A stretch of DNA of 8,980 nt from an uncultured Lachnospiraceae bacterium (GCA_902780985.1 CACZHN010000094.1:1-8980); one strand, 5' to 3'. Positions 1 to 7,284 are shown, numbered from the stretch's first letter. Numbers and translations: made by a program. Notes: a model not told the origin generated them from the sequence alone.

Positions 1-1036
1 GAACAGTATCAACAAATTCCGGAACCGTCTTATCCGGATGTTCGACTGTATAGCCCTTCTCTTCAAGTGCTATATCCATTAGGTCCTGAGCAAGCTCTTC
101 ATTTACTGAACTCGATCCACCCGAAGATATAACCGCTATGCTTATCTCCTCATCCGGTGCAACAGTAAGTGATGCATGCTGAAAAGTTGTATCACCGCCT
201 TTTTGCAGAATCTTTACTCCGGCTGCTTCATAATCAGCGAGACTGACCTGATCCCATCCGAGTCCCCACATAATACCGGAGGTTTCGGTTGCCTGACATT
301 CCGCCATACTGTTCTTTGCCTTTTCCGAAAGCAGAGTTTCATCGCCCTTGAAAAATGCACTTCCGAAGGCACATAATTCTTCCGCATCCGAAGATATACC
401 GCCTGCACCGAACATTGATAAACACTCCTGATTCATTCTTATATTTCCGTTTATATAAGACGGTATCTGATCATCGATAGTATCTCTGTCCAGTGCGGTT
501 CCCGTATTATCCAGCCCCAGAGGAGCGGATATATTCTTCTCAAGATACTCAGTAAAGCTCATGCCGCTTACGCGTTCCACAATTATCTCCAGAAGCGTAA
601 AGCCGTCATTACAATAGCAGTTATATTCACCCGGTGCAGCCTTGAGTCTCTCATTACTGAGAACCTTTAAAAAGTCCTCACTATATTCGGTGTTAATTCC
701 GTCAAGCATCATCATTCCGCCGTAAACCGTTCCCATAAGTCCCGATGTATGATTCATAAGCATTCTTACGGTAATATCCTTATATCGTGTATCGGCAAGC
801 TTAAACTCGGGGATATAATCGGTTACAGGGGCATCTATATCAACCTTGCCCTGATCCGCAAGCTGCATCACCGCTGTAGTAACATACATTTTACTTACAG
901 AACCGATATTGAGACTATATTCCGATGTTTGTTCGGTTGTTTCGATGGTATCCTCTCCCTCATCCGCTCTTACGGTTACAGGAGTCATTACCATTCCCGC
1001 TATCATTAAAGCTGTTAATATATTTCTCTTAATCAT
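1..1036 (-). CDS. Secreted beta-lactamase-family serine hydrolase, 3' end outside window, short N-terminus
   Basis: The frame is open from ATG at 1036 to the left edge (345 codons, no stop), so the C-terminus is missing. Residues 1-24 look like a Sec signal peptide: KR near the start, a hydrophobic core, and a likely cut after VRA. Penicillin-binding-protein/class C beta-lactamase motifs follow in order: SVSK at 46-49 (nucleophile Ser46, Lys49), NHTSG at 95-99, YCN at 141-143 (the YxN motif) and KGG at 279-281 (the KTG/HxG position). The family includes D-aminopeptidases, esterases and beta-lactamase-like enzymes that act outside the membrane; the substrate cannot be told. Only about 21 residues separate the signal peptide from SVSK, whereas relatives usually have roughly 50 or more there, including the first beta strands. 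The start is supported by GAGGA about 7 bases upstream, and the gene begins 15 bases after the permease stop, so it is probably co-transcribed with the ABC transporter. The family call is confident; activity is uncertain. Confidence 0.88.
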   Translation of the reverse strand, partial: MIKRNILTALMIAGMVMTPVTVRADEGEDTIETTEQTSEYSLNIGSVSKMYVTTAVMQLADQGKVDIDAPVTDYIPEFKLADTRYKDITVRMLMNHTSGLMGTVYGGMMMLDGINTEYSEDFLKVLSNERLKAAPGEYNCYCNDGFTLLEIIVERVSGMSFTEYLEKNISAPLGLDNTGTALDRDTIDDQIPSYINGNIRMNQECLSMFGAGGISSDAEELCAFGSAFFKGDETLLSEKAKNSMAECQATETSGIMWGLGWDQVSLADYEAAGVKILQKGGDTTFQHASLTVAPDEEISIAVISSGGSSSVNEELAQDLMDIALEEKGYTVEHPDKTVPEFVDTV

Positions 1037-1051
1037 ATTCTTATCCTCTAT

Positions 1052-3565
1052 CTACTCTGTCATCAGTTCGTATACCGAAATCTTGCCGATCTTCTTTGCG
1101 TTAATGTATGCACATATAAAACAGAACAAAAGTATAATTATATCCACGATCACAATGCTTACGATGGATACGGAAATTTTAGCCAAAAGTCCGACTAAAA
1201 GCTTTAATATCAGGAAGTTTATGATTGTTCCCAAAACAACTGCGATCACCGTTGGTGGAATCATCCTGAATGCCATCTGGAACTTAAGCTCCCGGGATGT
1301 ATATCCGAGTCCCTTCATTATTCCGAGTTCTCTGTACTGTTTTCTGATAGTAGATGCCATAAGTATCGAAAGAATGATCATTACTACGATTGCTGACATT
1401 ACCATGAGTCCGATGGATACAATTCCGAATACCTGTGTAACCTGACCTATAATATCCTTATAATAATCGTATGTATATTCCATAGATTTTATCTTCATAT
1501 TGCTTGTACTACCGGAAATAACCTCATCACCTATACGGATCGAATACTCCATATAGCTAACCCCCTGTTCAGTCATGGCCTTGGCCATTTTTATCTCCGC
1601 AGCACTTCTGATCCTGTCTTCATAGCTCTCACCTGTAACTTCACCGGCAGCAATCTCCGACAGATCATTTCCGTATCTGTCAGTAAGAATCTTGGAAAAT
1701 GCATCTATGTCCGCATCATCCTTAAGAAAGATCTTATATGAATCCGGTTTATAAACCGGATTAAGCTTTTTATATCCATCTTCTGTCATATATACGGTAT
1801 TCGAGTCAACCATACAGTTAACAACGCCGCATACTACATAATCTCTTTTTACTTTACCGTACTCCAGAGTCACTGTATCACCCATTTTTACATGAATAGC
1901 TGCATCAGCCTGTGATGTTACGGCAATTTCATTGTCATGCTTAGGATATCTTCCCTGTGTCAGTACTATGGTTTCTGTTTCCGAGAAGTCTTTATATACT
2001 TCAACAGAATAAGCGTATTCGTTATCATTCACCTTCACACTTCCTGAAGATGCAGTTGTAAGTACTCTGTCGACTTCCGGCATGCTTCTTAATTCATTCG
2101 CAAAGCTTTCCGGATTGGTTTCTCCGCTGACTACTATATCAATATCCGGTAATTCATGACCGCTTACACTCTTTAAAATGTTTTCTTCGTCATTGAAGAA
2201 ACTTCCTATCGTGAAGCTTATAAGAACCATTATCGTTGTAATTGTAATGCACACCGTCAACCCGATATTGCTTTTAGAATTCTGAAGAAACTCCTTAAAT
2301 GCAAGTCTGATATGTACATTTCCCTTTGTCTTTTCAAGTGGAAGAAATGTCTTCTTAAAATGATGTGCAGCTATTCCTTTACGAAATGCCATAACCGGCG
2401 GATATTTATTTACCGAAAGGGCCTTGGTCATAGCGATAAGACCTACAAATAAGAGCATCACGATCACAACTATCACAATCGGAATATAAGGTATATCGAC
2501 CTTTCCGCTGTAATTCATTGCAGATGCCGCATTTTTCAGCTGGAACCCTGCCATAAATACAGACGGAGCAATCGCTAAGATGCATCCCGCTATCGCTATC
2601 AGTATATACTCGAAAATGTATGAGAGCGCTATCTCACCTGATTTATAACCAATTGCTTCAAGAACACCTATCGAAACTATCTGTTCACTGATATCCGTAA
2701 CAATCCTGAAACGGATCATTACCATAACCGCTATAACGATCACCCCCGCCATGACTGCGATTATCACGGATAAAAGTGACGAATTTATATTATATAAATC
2801 CTCAAGTTCCTGATAAGAGTATGACGTTATCTTAGAACTAGTATCATTTATCGATACATCCTTTATAAAAGCCTTAAACTCTTTTATAAATTCAGTAGAA
2901 TCAGTGCCCTCCGCTTCATCAAATCCGATAATCTCAAATCTGTCAAAACGCTCTTCAAGAGTTTCAAAATCCTTATCGGATATAACAGCCTTAGGCCCCG
3001 GAAGCCAAAGTCCCTGTTCAAAAAATCCCGCAACTGTAAATGTATACTCTTTTTTCTTGTCAAAAATAAATGTAACCTCATCGCCTTCCGATACGAGAAG
3101 ATCATCCTTACATTTTTTCGTGAGGTAAATCGGATGTTCCATTGATCTTATATCGTCATCCGAAAGACTTGTTTCCGGTTCGAACTTTTCAAACTGTCTC
3201 TCTCCACCCTCTGTAACAAAGCCTATATCGTAAACACTATCTGTTCCGGAACCCTGATAATTCTTTATCTCAATGTTTCCGTTAACATAGTTTGTATGTG
3301 CATAGCTTTTTACTTTGCTTTCATCATCCAGAAAAATAAGGTATTTATCGGAGTAGATATCCTGATCGAACAGCACGAAATTTCTGTAACTTCCTGTTTC
3401 CTCTGCCATTTTAGGAGTTATCTTTCTTATTCCTATAAGCGATGCAATAGATGAAGCAAAAAGTATCGTACAAAGCATGATAAGAATGCCCAGAAGGATT
3501 GATTCTTTTTTATGTTTTTTAATATTGGCCATTGAAAGCCTTATAATCTTTTTCATATTTACCAT
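1052..3565 (-). CDS. ABC transporter permease, FtsX/MacB type, 8 TM, 837 aa
   Basis: This is the membrane subunit partnering the ATPase encoded just upstream. The layout is a tandem duplication. TM1 is at about 23-46, followed by an extracytoplasmic domain (about 47-260) and three TMs near 263-285, 313-340 and 357-380. The second half repeats this: TM5 at about 434-456, an extracytoplasmic domain (about 457-705), and TMs near 708-736, 766-792 and 797-821. Each half has an FtsX domain with a cytoplasmic coupling segment, SIGVLEAIGYKSGE (about 298-311) and ELGIMKGLGYTSRE (about 746-759). MacB-type proteins are mechanotransmitters that work on peptides, lipoproteins or antibiotics at the cell surface rather than classical pore transporters; the substrate here is unknown. 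The chosen ATG overlaps the ATPase stop by 7 bases (ATGGTAA). A second ATG three codons later, 2 bases past that stop, is equally possible. Both imply translational coupling. Confidence 0.93.
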   Translation of the reverse strand: MVNMKKIIRLSMANIKKHKKESILLGILIMLCTILFASSIASLIGIRKITPKMAEETGSYRNFVLFDQDIYSDKYLIFLDDESKVKSYAHTNYVNGNIEIKNYQGSGTDSVYDIGFVTEGGERQFEKFEPETSLSDDDIRSMEHPIYLTKKCKDDLLVSEGDEVTFIFDKKKEYTFTVAGFFEQGLWLPGPKAVISDKDFETLEERFDRFEIIGFDEAEGTDSTEFIKEFKAFIKDVSINDTSSKITSYSYQELEDLYNINSSLLSVIIAVMAGVIVIAVMVMIRFRIVTDISEQIVSIGVLEAIGYKSGEIALSYIFEYILIAIAGCILAIAPSVFMAGFQLKNAASAMNYSGKVDIPYIPIVIVVIVMLLFVGLIAMTKALSVNKYPPVMAFRKGIAAHHFKKTFLPLEKTKGNVHIRLAFKEFLQNSKSNIGLTVCITITTIMVLISFTIGSFFNDEENILKSVSGHELPDIDIVVSGETNPESFANELRSMPEVDRVLTTASSGSVKVNDNEYAYSVEVYKDFSETETIVLTQGRYPKHDNEIAVTSQADAAIHVKMGDTVTLEYGKVKRDYVVCGVVNCMVDSNTVYMTEDGYKKLNPVYKPDSYKIFLKDDADIDAFSKILTDRYGNDLSEIAAGEVTGESYEDRIRSAAEIKMAKAMTEQGVSYMEYSIRIGDEVISGSTSNMKIKSMEYTYDYYKDIIGQVTQVFGIVSIGLMVMSAIVVMIILSILMASTIRKQYRELGIMKGLGYTSRELKFQMAFRMIPPTVIAVVLGTIINFLILKLLVGLLAKISVSIVSIVIVDIIILLFCFICAYINAKKIGKISVYELMTE

Positions 3566-4317
3566 CCCATTTCATTCAAAAACTTCTGAAGTGATTCCCT
3601 GCGCGCTTTTATATCATCTGTTCCGAAAAGAGGCATCTTATGCTCTCCTTCTACTCTTCCGTCCTTAAGATAGAGGACTCTGTTTCCTCTGAGGGCTGTC
3701 TTCAGGTCGTGGGTTACCATTACGATACTCTGTCCGCTTTGATGAAGTTCTGTGAATACATCCATAACATCCTGACCTGATGAGGAGTTGAGTGCTCCCG
3801 TAGGCTCATCTGCGAAGAGTATTTCCGGTTCATTGATTACCGCTCTTACGATTCCGACTCTCTGACACTCCCCGCCCGATAACTGGTTCGGATATTTCTT
3901 CCAGAGTTTTTCTTCTATTCCGACTTTACTCAGAAGTGTCTTAACTCTTTCGATCAGCTCCGGTGAATTCTTCTGTACTACCAATGCTCCGGTCATGATG
4001 TTATCAAAGACATTCATATTCTCCAGCAGATATATACTCTGAAATACAAATCCGCAGTGACGTCTTCTGAACATTGCCAGCTTGTCGTTGCTGTATTCGG
4101 ATATATCTTCATCACCGAAGTAAACCTTGCCGAGAGATGGCTTATCCATTCCCGATAATGCATAGAGAAGGGTTGACTTACCGGATCCCGAAGAACCCAT
4201 GATGATCGTGAAATCCTTCTCGATTATCTCCAGATCCAGATTCTTTATTACATGCTGCTGCATACCTTCATTTGAAAATGTTTTGCTAAGTTTTTCCGTT
4301 CTTAAAATCGCATTCAT
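3559..4317 (-). CDS. ABC transporter ATP-binding protein, MacB/LolD-like, 252 aa
   Basis: This cytoplasmic ATPase powers the FtsX-type permease encoded next. All nucleotide-binding motifs are intact: Walker A GSSGSGKST at 41-49, Q-loop Gln93 (FVFQS), signature LSGGE at 146-150, Walker B ILFADE at 166-171 followed by PTGALNSSSG, and H-loop His203 (THD). The wording around Walker B (ADEPTGAL) and the length are typical of the MacB/LolD/antimicrobial-peptide group. A C-terminal tail of about 30 residues (from about 222) follows the core. The start has GGAGA about 8 bases upstream and is the first gene after the terminator at 4449-4475, so it opens a new operon. Known relatives take part in bacitracin- or lantibiotic-type resistance, lipoprotein handling or cell-wall control; the sequence does not say which applies here. 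Confidence 0.95.
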   Translation of the reverse strand: MNAILRTEKLSKTFSNEGMQQHVIKNLDLEIIEKDFTIIMGSSGSGKSTLLYALSGMDKPSLGKVYFGDEDISEYSNDKLAMFRRRHCGFVFQSIYLLENMNVFDNIMTGALVVQKNSPELIERVKTLLSKVGIEEKLWKKYPNQLSGGECQRVGIVRAVINEPEILFADEPTGALNSSSGQDVMDVFTELHQSGQSIVMVTHDLKTALRGNRVLYLKDGRVEGEHKMPLFGTDDIKARRESLQKFLNEMGW

Positions 4318-4367
4318 ATTTATTCTCCGTTTAATATCTGTAATATCATTGTTTCGGTTCTATGATC

Positions 4368-4376
4368 ATAATATAC
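4368..4376 (-). promoter_or_regulatory. Candidate -10 region of the ABC operon
   Basis: On the minus strand TGTATATTAT gives a reasonable -10 box (TATTAT at 4373-4368), about 50 bases before the ATPase start codon. A 10-base palindrome, TATGATCATA (4361-4370), overlaps it. At 17-base spacing there is only GAAGAA, a poor -35. A promoter of this kind usually needs an activator, which would fit the repeats just upstream. This is a prediction from sequence only. Confidence 0.4.
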
Positions 4377-4413
4377 AAGAGTCCCGAAAATTCTTCTTTA
4401 CGATTCTGCTATC

Positions 4414-4433
4414 AATTTCTTAAGAAATTCTTA
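4414..4433. promoter_or_regulatory. Candidate operator: 16-bp palindrome overlapping direct TTCTTA repeats
   Basis: AATTTCTTAAGAAATT at 4414-4429 is a perfect palindrome. On the plus strand TTCTTA also occurs twice, at 4417-4422 and 4428-4433, exactly 11 bases apart. Further TTCT copies lie at 4404 and 4391, each 13 bases from the next. The element lies about 40-65 bases upstream of the candidate -10 box, where an activator would bind. Direct repeats spaced by one helical turn are typical of OmpR-family response regulators, which often control transporters of this class. No regulator gene is in the window. Confidence 0.4.
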
Positions 4434-4448
4434 TGTGATATTGAACTT

Positions 4449-4475
4449 AAAAAGCCGGCGATAAATCCGCCGGCT
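4449..4475 (-). terminator. Rho-independent terminator after the lysoplasmalogenase gene
   Basis: On the minus strand AGCCGGCG, a 7-base loop and CGCCGGCT form a GC-rich 8-bp hairpin (4453-4475), followed at once by a run of five T (4453-4449). It begins about 20 bases past the stop codon at 4496. The plus-strand side has no T-run, so it acts in one direction. It separates the right-hand lipid/kinase unit from the ABC operon. Confidence 0.9.
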
Positions 4476-4495
4476 CATAATACACAGTATTAAAT

Positions 4496-5248
4496 TCAAT
4501 TATATATAAAGAATAAAGATGTTGCTATCAGCAGCTGTCCCAGATAATAAAGGGACAGATTCATGATTCTCTGGAAGAAACGATGATTCTTTCCAAAGGA
4601 ATTTATGATCATAACTACATCGGAAACCGTAAACAGTACCGCACCCACCGCATACCAGGTTCTGAAGGCACTGTCTACAGCTATTCTGTTTCCTATGGCG
4701 ATAGCCGTCATTACAACAACCGCCTCTATATAGAAAATCCCGAAAAACTTAAATACAAGTTTTACATCGATTACTTTATAGACAGCTACCAGAATAATTG
4801 CGGCTACTGCCGTTCCGATCAATACGGACTTCCACAGATTCACGGACATCGGAAGAAGTGCAATTATATACAGGATATGTCCGATGAAGAAGACCACCGT
4901 ACCTGTCAGAAACACCTTATTCTTAACGGATTTAAAGACAAATCTCAGCGCCAGAAGCACATCTCCCAGCATACCGCAGAAAAGCCCCAGGCATATCATA
5001 AAGCACACAGATTTAGTCAGTCCCTGAGTTATATCCGTATTATACGCATTGGCGCATTTCAGGAAATTTTTATAGCCTATAAATCCGATGATCACAAAAA
5101 TCATAGCTGCCGTTCCTTTAAGAACAGCGGCCGCCACATACTTTTCTTTATGTTCTACCGCAATAAATATCCCCTGCAGGCACATTCCGATAACCGAAAG
5201 AATTATGACTGGGATAAGTATTTTCGTTGGAAGCATTGCATTTCCCAT
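4496..5248 (-). CDS. YhhN/TMEM86-family membrane protein, probable lysoplasmalogenase, 250 aa
   Basis: This is an integral membrane protein with about eight hydrophobic segments filling nearly the whole chain. YhhN-family landmarks are present (numbering from this start): CGMLGDVLLA at about 91-100 with the conserved Gly-Asp, FIGHILYI near 121-128, and a late VLFTVSDVVM block at about 204-213 with the conserved Ser-Asp, then YYLGQLLIATS near the C-terminus. Characterised relatives (mammalian TMEM86A/B and bacterial YhhN enzymes) hydrolyse the vinyl-ether bond of lysoplasmalogens, giving a fatty aldehyde and a glycerophospho-headgroup. Start choice: AAAGGA at 5256-5261 is 7 bases before this ATG, but only 1 base before an in-frame GTG at 5254 that would add two residues. 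The gene follows the dehydratase-like gene by about 40 bases and is the last before a strong terminator. The family is clear; the substrate is inferred from the family. Confidence 0.85.
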   Translation of the reverse strand: MGNAMLPTKILIPVIILSVIGMCLQGIFIAVEHKEKYVAAAVLKGTAAMIFVIIGFIGYKNFLKCANAYNTDITQGLTKSVCFMICLGLFCGMLGDVLLALRFVFKSVKNKVFLTGTVVFFIGHILYIIALLPMSVNLWKSVLIGTAVAAIILVAVYKVIDVKLVFKFFGIFYIEAVVVMTAIAIGNRIAVDSAFRTWYAVGAVLFTVSDVVMIINSFGKNHRFFQRIMNLSLYYLGQLLIATSLFFIYN

Positions 5249-5289
5249 ATACACATCCTTTGTTTAATCTATAATACTTATAAACCTAT

Positions 5290-6504
5290 TTACATGCCGT
5301 GTATAAGCATCAGCAGTCTGTTGTAATAGTTCAGCTTCGATGCGCTTGCATCCACATCCGAACTTACTATATATCCTTTATCCAGCTTTCTTGTAAGAGA
5401 CGGATATAATCCCTTACCGGCGCAGTGATTTACCATACATCCGAAAGGCTGAGCAGCAAATACTTTCTCTACTCCGTGCTTTATATATCCTACCGCCTCG
5501 GCACCAATCAGCCAACCGTCTCCGTTTCGCACGTTGTAATTTACGTATCCATGAGCTTCCTTCTTCAGCTGCCAGTATGGCGGAAGCGAGAAGAATCCGT
5601 ACTTCTCCAGTGCATTTATCATATCCTTCTGGATCGATTCCAGAAGCTTCATAAGAAGCCTTGCCCCTTTGGCTTCAAGATTATGCTTTCTTATCATATG
5701 TGTATCCATATAGTAAAGCGCATAATAGGAAAGCGGATTTACATGTACCTCCGCATCGTTCTTCTCAATAAAATCTATGGCATTCCAGTTACCCAGACCG
5801 CAGTACTTCACATAAAGCTCGCCTACAAGTCCGATAACCGTTTTCTTTGTGTGTTCGCCTTCATCTCTTATCTTGGCGAAGTCTTTACACATCAGACGGA
5901 AATTCCTATGCATATAAAGAAGCGAAAGATGCTTACCGGAAATCATATCCTGTGACATGCGCCTTATCCACTTCTTCCAGCATTTATTCGCCTGACCTTT
6001 GACCTTCTCATAAGGTCTGGTCTGATACAGAAGCACCATCAGAATGTCACAGTAATACATACCGAACATCGCTCTCCATACCATGGGAAGATCGAACTTC
6101 ATCATATTCTCCGGCTCATAGTCCCTTACATTCAGCGTAAGCACGGGCCTGTCTCCGTATCCGGCATATTCCACGGCACGTCTCAGAGCACCCGTGTAAT
6201 TAGCTCCTCTGCAAGCATCTCCCGCTGTAGGCATAAGCAGCTTTATACGGTCTCTTTCATACTTTCCGCTGTCCAGAGCCTTCACCATCTGACCGACTAT
6301 CTGAGAAAGCGGATAACACATATCGTGATTGATATACTTAAGTCCTATATCCGTAATTCCATCCGTATCATTCATTATCACCGGATAATAATCCTTTGAG
6401 AAAAATGCGTATTTGATAAGAGGGAAATGCATATCCAGCATGGCCGGCACAAAAAGTATGCTTTTCGCATAATCTTTATTTAAATGTATCCTTGGTATCC
6501 TCAT
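5290..6504 (-). CDS. Stand-alone 2-hydroxyacyl-CoA dehydratase (HgdB)-like protein, 404 aa
   Basis: It resembles the C-terminal (COG3581-type) part of the large CoA-dehydratase activase/dehydratase fusion proteins. Matching blocks are: the opening ILFVPAMLDMHFPLIKYAF (about 16-34); GLKYINHDMCYP (54-65, Cys63), as in family G-L-K-Y-x-x-N-D-x-C-Y-P; MPTAGDACRGANY (91-103, Cys98), as in GGGCRxTNY; TRPYEKVKGQAN (162-173); VGELYVKYC (227-235); and QPFGCMVNH (352-360, Cys356), followed by DVDASASKLNYYNRL (383-397). The three conserved cysteines could ligate an iron-sulfur cluster, as in HgdB/BcrB-type enzymes. Such proteins do radical dehydration or reduction after ATP-driven electron transfer from a BadF/HgdC-type activase, but no activase is in the window. 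The start is uncertain: AAGGA is 11 bases away, and a 27-codon ORF in the same frame stops 3 bases upstream. It lies close before the lysoplasmalogenase gene, which suggests an ether-lipid role (inference). Confidence 0.82.
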   Translation of the reverse strand: MRIPRIHLNKDYAKSILFVPAMLDMHFPLIKYAFFSKDYYPVIMNDTDGITDIGLKYINHDMCYPLSQIVGQMVKALDSGKYERDRIKLLMPTAGDACRGANYTGALRRAVEYAGYGDRPVLTLNVRDYEPENMMKFDLPMVWRAMFGMYYCDILMVLLYQTRPYEKVKGQANKCWKKWIRRMSQDMISGKHLSLLYMHRNFRLMCKDFAKIRDEGEHTKKTVIGLVGELYVKYCGLGNWNAIDFIEKNDAEVHVNPLSYYALYYMDTHMIRKHNLEAKGARLLMKLLESIQKDMINALEKYGFFSLPPYWQLKKEAHGYVNYNVRNGDGWLIGAEAVGYIKHGVEKVFAAQPFGCMVNHCAGKGLYPSLTRKLDKGYIVSSDVDASASKLNYYNRLLMLIHGM

Positions 6505-6507
6505 ATT

Positions 6508-6591
6508 TTACTTAATCCTTACGAATCTTTTACCCTCGATCACTTTTGCATTTTCAGCAAGTGCCTGAAGGTTTGCTGAGCTGTCGCCCAT
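6508..6591 (-). CDS. 27-aa small ORF with strong RBS, in frame with the dehydratase-like gene
   Basis: It encodes a short hydrophilic peptide beginning MGDSSANLQALAENAK and ending FVRIK before TAA (6510-6508). A perfect AGGAGG (6599-6604) sits 7 bases before its ATG, a far better site than that of the 404-aa gene. After the TAA come one codon (AAT) and the ATG of the dehydratase-like gene, all in the same frame. Three readings are possible: a translated leader that feeds ribosomes to the next gene by reinitiation; a real small protein; or the original N-terminus of a protein of about 432 aa cut by a nonsense change or sequencing error. I do not recognise the peptide. It has no signal peptide or membrane segment. 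Confidence 0.55.
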   Translation of the reverse strand: MGDSSANLQALAENAKVIEGKRFVRIK

Positions 6592-6616
6592 AGCATTTCC
6601 TCCTATAAATCCAACG

Positions 6617-6653
6617 AACCCTCTCATCCCATAGAACACGGTCTGAGAGGGTT
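6617..6653. other. Intergenic stem-loop (10-bp perfect arms) between DJ-1 gene and small ORF
   Basis: AACCCTCTCA (6617-6626) and TGAGAGGGTT (6644-6653) are perfect inverted arms around a 17-base loop. On the minus strand, the sense of transcription, the hairpin comes about 22 bases after the DJ-1 stop but is followed by TTCGTTGG rather than a T-run. On the plus strand it is followed by TTTTCT, where no gene needs it. It may act as a weak or partial terminator, or as an mRNA-stability element within the operon. Confidence 0.45.
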
Positions 6654-6675
6654 TTCTAAAGCACAAATAATAAAA

Positions 6676-7284
6676 TTATAATCCGAGAACCTTATCCTTA
6701 TCCCAGTTATAAACAACCTTATCAGCGATCACGTCTGCATGTGATACGCTTTCAACTGCCGCAATAATTGTAAGTGCAAAGTCCATAGCTGTTCCCGCAC
6801 CTTTACTGGTTATTGTATGGTCATCGATTATTGCCGAAAGCTTGTGATAATCATCTCTCATAACAGCACCGCCGTCGGCCATCATCTGGATAAGATCGTT
6901 GCCCGGATAACATATAGCTTTCTTACCCTTAAGCACTCCGTTAGCCGCAAGAACGACTGCAGGAGCGGCGCATATAGCTGCAATATACTTTTCCGGATCA
7001 GCATCGTACTTCTTGATCATCTCACATAGTCTTGCACATCCTGCCAGATTCTGGGTTCCCTTCATGCCGCCCGGAAGAATCAGAATATCGTATGCATCTT
7101 CGTTGATCATATCATCGATTATCAGATCAGCCTTTACAGGTATCTTGTGAGATCCGAGAACCAATGGGTCTCTTGTGATTGATACAGTAGTTACATCATA
7201 TCCTGCTCTTCTGAGAAGGTCTATCGGAGCAAGTGCCTCCACTTCCTCAAATCCTTCTGCAAGAAAAATCACTGCTCTTTTCAT
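6676..7284 (-). CDS. DJ-1/PfpI-family protein (YajL-like), 202 aa
   Basis: This is a cytoplasmic DJ-1-superfamily protein of normal length. The nucleophile elbow is AAICAAPAVV (102-111, Cys105). The conserved glutamate that tunes this cysteine is in FEEVEALAPIDLLRRAGY (12-29), with Glu16 at the position of human DJ-1 Glu18. LPGGM (70-74) and SKGAGTAMDFALTI (160-173) complete the family pattern. The position of human DJ-1 His126 appears to be Tyr126 (CYPGND), and bacterial YajL-type members also commonly have an aromatic residue there. Members are described as glutathione-independent glyoxalases, chaperones or deglycases, and the last of these is debated; no specific activity can be assigned. 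AAAAGGAG lies about 10 bases before the ATG. The gene follows the kinase-like gene by 61 bases and is probably in the same transcript. Confidence 0.92.
   Translation of the reverse strand: MKRAVIFLAEGFEEVEALAPIDLLRRAGYDVTTVSITRDPLVLGSHKIPVKADLIIDDMINEDAYDILILPGGMKGTQNLAGCARLCEMIKKYDADPEKYIAAICAAPAVVLAANGVLKGKKAICYPGNDLIQMMADGGAVMRDDYHKLSAIIDDHTITSKGAGTAMDFALTIIAAVESVSHADVIADKVVYNWDKDKVLGL

Noticed and set aside
909..1445. Plus-strand frame (178 codons) across the permease/hydrolase junction
   Set aside because: It lies opposite two coding regions with clear family motifs. Its hydrophobic look mirrors the complementary TM codons of the permease.
5252..5254. In-frame GTG as the start of the lysoplasmalogenase gene
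   Set aside because: It is only 1 base from the AAAGGA site. The ATG at 5248 has the proper 7-base spacing.
4583..5326. Long plus-strand frame (247 codons) opposite the lysoplasmalogenase gene
   Set aside because: It is antisense to a well-supported membrane protein, its translation is rich in Tyr, His and Lys with no recognisable domain, and it lacks a convincing ribosome binding site.
5425..5955. Plus-strand frame (176 codons) inside the dehydratase-like gene
   Set aside because: It is an antisense shadow; the minus-strand frame carries all family motifs.
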